Shown one piece after another: positions 1 through 7,405 of a stretch of DNA of 64,000 nt. Below the pieces are notes generated by a model. The model was given only the letters and a program-made list of their open reading frames with translations. It had not been told where the DNA came from and made no database searches. The position numbers and the translations under genes are program-made. Source of the DNA: Anagrus nilaparvatae (lineage: Eukaryota > Arthropoda > Insecta > Hymenoptera > Mymaridae); NCBI GenBank assembly GCA_022575985.1, contig JAKSXM010000014.1, forward strand, positions 13,082,001 to 13,146,000. The letters run 5' to 3'. Numbering within the stretch: position 1 is the stretch's first letter; each line of letters opens with the position of its first letter.

Positions 1-1
1 G

Positions 2-1128
2 AAATTTGACGGAAATCCATCTCGATACATGCGAACTGACGCCCCTAGATTTCCCAGTGACGTTTTCTTGATGCCCATGGAAGAGTTGACTCCTTTTTCC
101 ATACCTTCTGATGCCGACGAACTCAAATTTTGTCAAACTGAAAGAGACCGCAGCTTAGCTTCTGGTAACACGTGGATGACAGTACACAATCAATATGGGG
201 TGTACCGTGAAGTTTTTCTCGATTTTGCCTCTACGCATACCTTGGCTGATACTTTGCCTCAATTTTTGGGGGATAGTCCTTTTTCATGCTTCGGACTGAG
301 TCCGGCCAATTTCCATCATGCCACCTCCTTGTAGATGGTGACTTTGTCCTGTGGACTATCCTCCCGAAGTCATCAATACTAAAACTTCGCACGATTTGGC
401 CAGGTTTGAAACTCAAAAGTGGCATTTGCTATGATAACGACTGTTATGATGGTGAACTGTGTGCCAATTGTTCCTGCGACAATGCCTGCCTTCATACGCC
501 TAGTTACTATCCCAGCCCGGCCTTTTTAAATTCACATGGCATTTATGCCTATGAATTTGTACAGCGTAGAGGGCAGATGGTATTCGTTGGACCAGGAGTC
601 GGTTACGCCTATTACTCCCCTTGGTTCGCCGCTATGGAGTCTAGATGTTTGCTACCGTATATTTTGGCCGTGCGACCTGTCCAACAATTTGTATGTGATT
701 GCCCTGATGAAGTAGGTGGTAGAGAACGCCTAGAAGTATATGATTTGCCTGATTTGTCCCTCTCAATAAATTTTAGTATTTCTTGTGATGCCAATAATTG
801 CTCTGCCCCTAATTTTAATTCTTTAGCGGACTTGAAAGCCCACCGCCTACAAGTTCACAGGCCATTTGCATGTCCTGATTGCCCTTTGAATGCTGTTTCG
901 GCTTCTAACTTAGCCGCCCATCAATTAAATGTACATGGTAAGGGTGAAAGGATCTTGTGTGTACCATGCAGCCAATCCTATCCTCCTAAGGATTACCCTA
1001 AGCACCTTACAACTGCCAAACACCTAGCGTTAGCTAAAAAAAACCCTTCTGCTGCTGATCCTGGTCAATCTGGCGAATCTTCTTCTGCGGCTGGTTCTAA
1101 ACCAAAAAAACGGTCCAGAAAAAATTAA
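2..1128 (+). CDS. 5'-partial JmjC-like (tentative) and C2H2 zinc-finger protein, frameshifted
   Basis: One frame is open from the left edge to 334 (visible ATG at 29, but open upstream). A second frame (ATG at 286) continues to 1128, and the two overlap at 286-334 as expected for a single indel. The second part has three C2H2-type fingers: C-X4-C-X13-H-X4-H near residue 168, C-X2-C-X12-H-X4-H near 195, and C-X2-C-X11-H-X5-H near 225. It ends in a basic tail (KPKKRSRKN) that could be a nuclear signal. Between the frame break and the fingers, the order LWTILP, YPSPAFLNSHGI and FVQRRGQMVFVGPG resembles the second half of JmjC domains, but the metal-binding His/Asp positions are not evident. It would then be a catalytically dead relative or a chance resemblance. 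It lies on the strand opposite to gag-pol. Confidence 0.55.
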
Positions 1129-1209
1129 TTTTCTTATCTTTAAAAATAAGAGAAATTTTATTATATATTTTGTAATTTTTCTATATATATTTTTTTTTGT
1201 ATTTTTATG

Positions 1210-1215
1210 AATAAA
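1210..1215 (+). terminator. Polyadenylation signal AATAAA
   Basis: An AATAAA hexamer lies about 80 bases after the stop of the plus-strand zinc-finger gene. Its position suggests that this gene has its own transcript end. The AT-richness of the region makes a chance match possible. Confidence 0.35.
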
Positions 1216-1244
1216 AGAGTTTTTGTATATATAAAAAAAAAATT

Positions 1245-1275
<31 letters not shown>

Positions 1276-1573
1276 CTTGCATCAAAATTTTATTTTACCG
1301 TTGACACACAGAAATTTTATTTGCCTTTGTCTATCAAAACTTGTTGTGCTACTTTTTCTTTTACATAATTCCAAAAAAATTATTACCCTTTTATATATTT
1401 GATTTGACCTTTCTATTTTTAATTGCACTTTTATTGCTACTTGCTTAGAAAGTTGTTACAGCAGCACTTTTTACTAGCTTCTTCTTTTGAGTTTTGTTCA
1501 TTCGCGTCTGACATCCAGTACGGAAAAGTTCTTTTTGATATCTTCTTTAACTAACAAAATACCAAAATTTAAT

Positions 1574-1718
1574 ATGGACTTCCACATGGCAGACCATCCC
1601 GGCCAATTTGTCACCGAAATCATCGACCGTGAAACAATGAATCTCGTTGTAAGTACCTTATTTCTTGACTTATTTGCTAAATGCTTTAAATTTAACAACT
1701 CAATTAAATAAAATAAAA

Positions 1719-1749
<31 letters not shown>

Positions 1750-1992
1750 TTGATTAAATTCATATTTTCAACTAATTATTTTAAAATTCATTTTAATTTA
1801 ACTGCATGCTTACAGTTTCATTTTTCACCATTAAAAAAAAAATTTTATTTTATTTATTTATTTTAAATGCCTTTTTTATTGAGGTACCTTATCTAAAAGT
1901 AGTTTACGATGCCTTAAACGCTAAAACGTTTAAGGTCAGGTAAACGCCTTTTTACAAAAAAAAATCTTGTATTCTTCACTAACCTATTAAAA

Positions 1993-2024
<32 letters not shown>

Positions 2025-2295
2025 CTTTTCCAGTGGGAGTATGCATGTATCAGGAGTTTTTATTTGGGGGCCACCCCATTTACCTGGGTCCTGCGACAAG
2101 TGCAGGACTACCAGTTTCCAGACGACGATTGGTGGTGAAATCGCGTAAGCTATATTTTAATTTTGTTAATTGAATTTTCTATAAAAAATAAAAAATTTTT
2201 GTTTTGTTTTTCAGTTATGGCAACGTGAGCTGCTTTGGCAGTCAGGCCTTGATCACTGGGAACCTCCAGTTCGAGATATGGAAATGGTTGATTAA
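1574..2295 (+). CDS. Small spliced plus-strand accessory gene (three candidate exons)
   Basis: Exon 1 (1574-1648) starts at ATG and encodes 25 residues ending at a canonical GTAAGT donor. A pyrimidine-rich tract with CAG precedes exon 2 at 2034, which continues in phase for 34 codons to TGA at 2136-2138 (59 residues in total). A good donor (GTAAGC) sits at 2145, and another pyrimidine tract plus CAG opens a third block at 2215. That block reads in the same phase for 26 codons (LWQRELLWQSGL, DHWEPP) to a TAA at 2295. Either the 59-residue form is the product, or the TGA is a mutation in an 87-codon gene. A second exon-2 frame also stays open across the 2145/2215 junction, so the reading frame is uncertain. 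The product is acidic and tryptophan-rich at its end, with no recognised family. The first intron contains an AAACGC hairpin cluster. Confidence 0.5.
1912..1948. repeat. AAACGC palindrome cluster A (inside an intron)
   Basis: CCTTAAACG and CGTTTAAGG form a perfect 9-bp stem at 1912-1935, followed by TAAACGCC at 1941. It lies in the first intron of the small plus-strand gene. Confidence 0.7.
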
Positions 2296-2440
2296 TTATA
2301 TATAATAAAAAAAAATTATATACGAAAATTTTGTACTTTGTATTATCTCAGGTAAAGTCTAATAAAAATTCCTGATACGATATAAACAGAGAGAAATTTT
2401 TATTTCTCCTTTCACCAGTTTTTTTACTTGAATTTTTAAG

Positions 2441-2518
2441 AAGCGTTTAATAAACTAAAAACGCTAAAGCGTTTACTGGCTGGTAAGCGCCAATGCGTTT
2501 AATACCCTCTAAACGCCC
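2441..2518. repeat. AAACGC palindrome cluster B
   Basis: Alternating half-sites in both orientations (GCGTTTAA, AAACGCTAAAGCGTTTA, TAAGCGCC, GCGTTTAA, TAAACGCC) can fold into consecutive short hairpins. It lies downstream of the orphan minus-strand gene. Confidence 0.75.
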
Positions 2519-2587
2519 TTTTACAAAAGACTTATTATTATATCAAATTTTTGAGACTTACACTATTTACCTTACTTAGAATCTTAT

Positions 2588-2667
2588 TAAACGTTTAATA
2601 GACTACAAACGCTAAGGCGTTTACTGGCTTGTAAACGCCTTCACGTTTAACCCCCTCTAAACGTTTA
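2588..2667. repeat. AAACGC palindrome cluster C
   Basis: Same architecture as cluster B about 140 bp away: ACGTTTAATAG, AAACGCTAAGGCGTTTA, GTAAACGCC, CGTTTAACCC, TAAACGTTTA. The central AAACGCTAAGGCGTTT is a hairpin with a 4-base loop. Confidence 0.75.
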
Positions 2668-2700
2668 CTAATTTAGTACTTATTTTTATAACATTTTCCT

Positions 2701-3387
2701 TTAATAATGTATAAAATGCTCTTTTACTTGGATTAAGTGTTTATTATTTTCGTATTGTTTATAACATCTATAGCAGTTCTTGATTTTTCTTGGAGACCAT
2801 AAAACAGTTTTGCAACTAAGACATCCAGGGTACCTGTATTTCCATACCATACCATGGGTTACTGGGTATAACTGCCAATTCAAAATTTCTAAATTCAAAG
2901 TTTTTTTACAATTTCTGCATAAATATTTATTAGTACCTCCTACTATGTACCCTTTTGAACTATTATTTTTAATACAATAGAAATACCTTGATTTATTGGA
3001 CTTTTCTGGGACCGGTATATCCCAAGCATACCTTTCTAACAGTTCTCTAGTAACCCATTTTGCCTGGTCCGTTACACTTTCTTTTCCTTTTGATCCTATT
3101 ACTTCATCCAACTCTGTTATTGCTTCTGTCAAAATTTCTAAAAATTGACCTGGATTTTCGTTTTTACTTAGTAATAAGGTCATAATTTCGACTGGCGTTG
3201 AAAATATTTCGTAATTCCCTGATACCAATAGCTTATTCAACTCCTTAAGTAGTGACTTTTTTGATATATGCCTTAAAGCCTGTAATAAACTTATTAATTT
3301 GTGCGGATACTTATTTTTCTTATCCTTGTAAATTGCACATAATCCTGGTACCGCCTCCTTGAAAAGTTGTAATTCAAAAACTGCCAT
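2701..3387 (-). CDS. Orphan cysteine-rich protein, 228 aa
   Basis: A complete ORF with no recognised family. The N-terminal half (residues 1-120) looks alpha-helical with leucine/lysine-rich stretches (SLLKELNKLL, EILTEAITELDEVIG). The C-terminal half has paired cysteines (CRNCKK, CLSCKT, NCYRCYK) plus an aromatic-rich stretch and a histidine, consistent with one or two zinc-ribbon modules. It is the last minus-strand gene after the two glycoprotein genes, separated from the F-like gene by 114 bp of AT-rich sequence, and is followed by two AAACGC clusters. Its position matches that of 3' accessory genes in complex retroviruses, but a regulatory or RNA-binding role is only inference. It is intact while neighbouring genes are broken. 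Confidence 0.6.
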   Translation of the reverse strand: MAVFELQLFKEAVPGLCAIYKDKKNKYPHKLISLLQALRHISKKSLLKELNKLLVSGNYEIFSTPVEIMTLLLSKNENPGQFLEILTEAITELDEVIGSKGKESVTDQAKWVTRELLERYAWDIPVPEKSNKSRYFYCIKNNSSKGYIVGGTNKYLCRNCKKTLNLEILNWQLYPVTHGMVWKYRYPGCLSCKTVLWSPRKIKNCYRCYKQYENNKHLIQVKEHFIHY

Positions 3388-3501
3388 TTTTAACTATTAT
3401 TTTTCCTGTAACAAGAACATTTTATCTTACAATGTTTTAACTTAACCTACTATATCTTAATTTTTTATTAAAAAAAAAAATTTTTTATTAAACTATTAGA
3501 T

Positions 3502-4920
3502 TTATATAGGTGAATCTATGCAAGCCTCCATTGGGTGCTGATCTAATGAGTTATAATTTTCATTACCCCTCATTATTTTTATTAATAATATTGACAAATT
3601 AATTAATGTTAAACCAAAGGTTATTGTTAAAATTGTTTCAAATTTGTGCTCTTCCAAGACCGTTCGCCAGTTCATTTGCTTACTTGGTGTTTCTGTAGTT
3701 AGGATCATGTCCTTTTGAGTAGTCAAAAATTTTGCTATATTACTTACAATTATATTACCTTTAGGAATAATTAAACTGGGTCCTTTGTTTCCACTACCTT
3801 TATAAACAAACGAACCTACAGTCATTTCGCAGGACGATGGTAAGTTTACTATTCCAAATCCTGACAAACGCTTTACTTGTGAATAACCGTTGCACTTGAT
3901 TTTTGCTTTGGTTTCTTCTATCATTGAATACAGAACTCCTCCTTGGACTAAACTAAGACTGGACTCGTTAGCAATATCTTCTTCTTTAGGGCAAGTCATT
4001 ACGTTTTTCAATAACAACTCGGTTTCACAATTGGTTTCTAAGCTAATGACAGGAGCTATTCGTTGGTAGATATGTTCTGATCTGCATTCTATGCTGTTGC
4101 TTTTTTCTTGCTCTGATAAGAAAAACGTTCTGTGCCCTGACTTGTCTACTCCTAGATAGTCATTACTATAAGCTATTTTAGAAAAAATGAAATTATAACC
4201 AATATCTGTAAACGATGGTAACCTGTGTAATTTATATAATGAATACTCCTCCTTTTGGATAGTAGGTATATTCATCATAATCGTTACAGTTCTATTATTT
4301 AGTCTTGCTACTTTATATTCAGTTACAAAATTACACTGATCTATAGGTAATAATTCTTCATTAAACAGTTTCTTCAGTTGCACCTTTATTCCTACCCAGT
4401 CAATTTTGTTGAAAAATTCTTTTGGTGTTTCATTTCTAGTTATTGCTGTAATGGTTGATGCTAAATAATCAAATTGTTTACCTATAATTAAAGTGTCTTC
4501 TAACGTTACATTATTTAGCAATAACTCTGCATGAGCCATTCTGAACGTTTTTTGTGCTTCATTTACAAAGAACAGTGCTCTCGGGTTATCAGTAAACTGC
4601 ATGTGTGTTTTATTTATCAACTTACTGAAGCTCTCATTTTCTTCACTCCCTACATCTTTCAATGCTGAGGTATACTTGAGACTGTTAACTACTAAATTAC
4701 TGACATTTCCTTTTACTTTACTTAAATAGCTCAAGAATACCTCATCAATGATTTTTGTATCAATTAAAGTAAAAATAGTAAGTGGTTCGTTAATTATTTT
4801 TACTTTGCCTAAACGTTCAAAAATAATCCCTGGATTGTTTTCTATCGACAATACCGTTGGTCTATTCATCTCCCCGTACGCTGTTGCCATTGTAAATAAA
4901 ACTCCCAATAAAAACTGCAT
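3502..4920 (-). CDS. Envelope-type glycoprotein 2, baculovirus F / gypsy env-like, 472 aa
   Basis: The N-terminus has a hydrophobic signal-like stretch (about residues 1-15). Potential N-glycosylation sites (NVS, NKT, NVT, NRT, NES) follow. A single membrane segment lies near residues 430-452 with a short cytoplasmic tail. The middle-to-late region has the cysteine spacing and YSLYKLHRLPS, CETELL and LSGFGIVNLPSSC-type elements expected of the Baculo_F/insect retroviral env family, a class I fusion glycoprotein of the cell and virion membrane. I see no basic furin-type cleavage site with an adjacent fusion peptide, unlike active members. The ORF is uninterrupted. It lies downstream of a second, unrelated glycoprotein gene, which is unusual. 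Confidence 0.65.
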   Translation of the reverse strand: MQFLLGVLFTMATAYGEMNRPTVLSIENNPGIIFERLGKVKIINEPLTIFTLIDTKIIDEVFLSYLSKVKGNVSNLVVNSLKYTSALKDVGSEENESFSKLINKTHMQFTDNPRALFFVNEAQKTFRMAHAELLLNNVTLEDTLIIGKQFDYLASTITAITRNETPKEFFNKIDWVGIKVQLKKLFNEELLPIDQCNFVTEYKVARLNNRTVTIMMNIPTIQKEEYSLYKLHRLPSFTDIGYNFIFSKIAYSNDYLGVDKSGHRTFFLSEQEKSNSIECRSEHIYQRIAPVISLETNCETELLLKNVMTCPKEEDIANESSLSLVQGGVLYSMIEETKAKIKCNGYSQVKRLSGFGIVNLPSSCEMTVGSFVYKGSGNKGPSLIIPKGNIIVSNIAKFLTTQKDMILTTETPSKQMNWRTVLEEHKFETILTITFGLTLINLSILLIKIMRGNENYNSLDQHPMEACIDSPI

Positions 4921-5102
4921 GATTCACCTTAAATAAATAAAAATAAACTTAGTAATATTTATCTTAATTATCCTTTATCCTAATTTTACTATCCTTATTT
5001 TACATAAAACATAAAAGTAAAAAAAAAATTACTATTTTCCATCACCCAAAAAAAATAGACTAAAGAAAATTTCTATACTACAAGAACAAGCGTTTTTATA
5101 TT
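4921..5102. other. Spacer between the two glycoprotein genes
   Basis: AT-rich, about 180 bp, with no ORF and no AAACGC cluster seen. Confidence 0.5.
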
Positions 5103-5740
5103 TTAGTTTAAATTTCTTCTTTCTCTCTCCTTTTCTTGATCATTTGCTTGCTCTCCTATAGTCAATCCTAGTAAAGGGTACATTGGTGTACAATTATTGG
5201 CTTCTGCTTGCAATATTGGCGCAGTTGCTTCTATCTCTTCATTTTGTTCTGTTTCTTGAGGGATCACTCGTTCTTCCCTGTTTTGCATTTCTTGCCCCAA
5301 ATGAATTAATAATTGTGTAACTGAGTCCCATACTGCTCCCAATAAATGTAATGATAACCCATATATATTGTATAATGTAATAGTATGAATAGCCGTGTCT
5401 GCACAAAATTTTACTAGCCTTACTACCATTATTACTCCTAATATTCCTGCTGACGCTGTTCCAAAAGACATGAATTTTCCCCAGAACTGTTCCCATGTTG
5501 ACTGCATAATTTTTCTTATGGACTCTGCATCAAATAGAAATGAAGGGTTAATTTTATCACCTGAAACATCCTGCCCCATCATTCCTCTAGCCACACTATT
5601 TAGTACCGCTGACCTTTCCAAAGGGAACCTCATATAATCTTTTAAGCTTTTTAATTGGTCTGGTGTATAAATTCCTGCCTCTGCTAAATTTTTAGGGTCT
5701 ACATACTTCCAAGTCGCCTGAGTTCCTGGTTGTAGAATCT
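5103..5740 (-). pseudogene. C-terminal part of envelope-type glycoprotein 1 (frame-separated)
   Basis: This frame is open from about 5740, overlaps the end of the upstream ORF and runs to 5103; its first ATG is at 5633. It has a helical segment, a membrane-spanning stretch (about residues 57-80 counted from the ATG at 5633) and an acidic cytoplasmic tail rich in E and Q. It is the natural C-terminal stem, transmembrane and tail region of the glycoprotein encoded just upstream, from which it is separated by a one-base-type frame change between about 5700 and 5745. In this copy the ectodomain ORF therefore ends before its membrane anchor. Confidence 0.6.
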
Positions 5741-7117
5741 GGGGTTTCTTTGATCAGAAATTTCTGGCGCAAATTTATACCACATTTCTCCTAAAACAAA
5801 CATAGTGGGTACTAGTGAATTACACTCGACTGACGTACCTTTTTTTGTTAAAATATGCGTTCTAGGAGCCATGAAGTACTCCTCCTCGTCCTTATACACC
5901 GGAAGCTCTTGATAACACGATGCCGTTCTTCTATACTTGACCGGTACACTGATGCATTTAATAATATTCACGCTTTCACCTGCCACCAATCCAACATACC
6001 CTGGGCCTCCGACAACCTGATAAGCAAAATTTGCAGGATCCAACATAGCTAAACTTAATGCATTGGCTATAACTTTTCTTTCCAAATTGCATTTTTGTAA
6101 TAAAACGTCATGATATAAATTTTTCAATTGTATTTTGTAATGTTTTTCAACATATAGAAATTTAGAATTCATATAGGCCATTAAATCTATATTTTCTGGA
6201 GACAATGATTCTTGTACTTCTAAAAATTCAGGATTTTCCATTTCAGCTATAAAAATTCTAGGATCGTCCGTTTTGATAAACTCATTTGAGCATGCCGAAA
6301 ATTTACTCTTGGCCGTAAAAGCGAACATTATTGAGGATTCTAGTGCATAAACCGGATGATCGGGATTTTCCGGGTCTATAATTTTGTCTACGGGTCCTAC
6401 ATATAATTTTGAATACTTATCCACGCAGCGATCCCTTGGAGCTGCATTCCAAAAGGCAAAACCTCCATATAGATCGATGCACTGCTCTGAATTTAATTTG
6501 CATTTTACCCCTGTATTTAAGACAACGTTATTATTATCTATGTCCACGGTCGCTTCGTAATCCTCTATTGTAACCTTAATCCAACCATCGACTAAAACTT
6601 CACTCCACGTACCATAAGGATCTGAATAATAACCATTCATGCAGCTAGTCCCCTTATCGCTTCTATGACCTGCAAGTTGCACCGGCATTGACCTAGAACT
6701 GTTGGGCATTAAATTTGATACTAAAATTTGATTTCTAAAATGAAAATTTAAGGTATTGTGCATTGTATCACACTGTAACCTAGTAACATGTTCTATATAA
6801 GAGACTTTTCCTCCTTCTACTCCCATAATACGAGTCCTTTTGTAAAAAGCTGTATCACAGTAGGACACTTCTCGTGTTACTTCTACCTTGCAAAGTTTAA
6901 CATGCACCTTAGCATAGTCGTTTAGTTGAACCAACGCTATTTTTGTTTTTTCTACATAAACTTTCGGATTTAGTGCAACATGACATTCTCCAATATCAAT
7001 TAGTGAAAAAGTCGAAATGTTGTTATATTGTTGAGCACAATCGAAAGCTATGATGGATTTATCTGCTCCTTTTACACCTGCTACAACAGCCAATACCAAG
7101 ATTACGATACAACTCAT
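5699..7117 (-). CDS. Envelope-type glycoprotein 1 ectodomain, chuvirus-G-like, 472 aa, frameshifted near its end
   Basis: The ORF begins with a signal peptide (about residues 1-18, ending VKGA). It has many paired cysteines and N-X-S/T sites. The block with YYSDPYGTWSE, then a TG-V-K-C strand and a C-X4-GG-X-A-F-W motif, then EMWYKFAPEI near the end, resembles the mononegavirus/chuvirus-type glycoprotein captured by several arthropod LTR retroelements (class III fusion protein; family assignment from general knowledge). The ORF stops at 5699 without a membrane anchor because of a frame change just upstream; the anchor is in the next ORF. It follows pol by about 290 bp containing AAACGC cluster D. 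Confidence 0.6.
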   Translation of the reverse strand: MSCIVILVLAVVAGVKGADKSIIAFDCAQQYNNISTFSLIDIGECHVALNPKVYVEKTKIALVQLNDYAKVHVKLCKVEVTREVSYCDTAFYKRTRIMGVEGGKVSYIEHVTRLQCDTMHNTLNFHFRNQILVSNLMPNSSRSMPVQLAGHRSDKGTSCMNGYYSDPYGTWSEVLVDGWIKVTIEDYEATVDIDNNNVVLNTGVKCKLNSEQCIDLYGGFAFWNAAPRDRCVDKYSKLYVGPVDKIIDPENPDHPVYALESSIMFAFTAKSKFSACSNEFIKTDDPRIFIAEMENPEFLEVQESLSPENIDLMAYMNSKFLYVEKHYKIQLKNLYHDVLLQKCNLERKVIANALSLAMLDPANFAYQVVGGPGYVGLVAGESVNIIKCISVPVKYRRTASCYQELPVYKDEEEYFMAPRTHILTKKGTSVECNSLVPTMFVLGEMWYKFAPEISDQRNPRFYNQELRRLGSM

Positions 7118-7168
7118 CTGAAATTAAACAAAAAAAAAAATATAAAATTTGCAGCAGTATTAAATAGT

Positions 7169-7349
7169 TAAACGCCTACAACTCTGCAACCTCTTTACTA
7201 GTGTTAGTTTTCTTGCTTCTTACTAAGCGTTTATCACACCCCAAACGCCAGCGCGTTTAGGCACTGTTAAACGCCCTTCTCTTCCCGCAGAAAAAAGAAC
7301 GTTTACTGTGCCTCAAACGCTAACGCGTTTACAGCTTGATAAACGCCTT
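7169..7349. repeat. AAACGC palindrome cluster D (double)
   Basis: TAAACGCC at 7169, then two units at about 7226-7277 and 7299-7349. Each unit reads (A)GCGTTTA or ACGTTTA, AAACGC, GCGTTTA, AAACGCC, able to form consecutive hairpins. It lies between pol and glycoprotein gene 1. Confidence 0.75.
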
Positions 7350-7405
7350 TCTCAAATTACTCTTCTCTACTCATGCAACTTATTATTTATTTAATATTTA
7401 CAATT

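Larger units (their letters stand above)
2296..2700. other. Convergent intergenic spacer
   Basis: The plus-strand small gene and the minus-strand orphan gene converge here. Apart from two AAACGC clusters it holds only AT-rich sequence with AATAAA-like hexamers on the plus strand around 2302 and 2360. Confidence 0.5.

Noticed and set aside
1914..2099. Minus-strand ORF with a poly-lysine run
   Set aside because: Caused by the poly-T acceptor tract of the plus-strand spliced gene.
1912..2667. AAACGC motifs as telomeric or bacterial attachment repeats
   Set aside because: They are paired inverted half-sites confined to one retroelement, not head-to-tail repeats.
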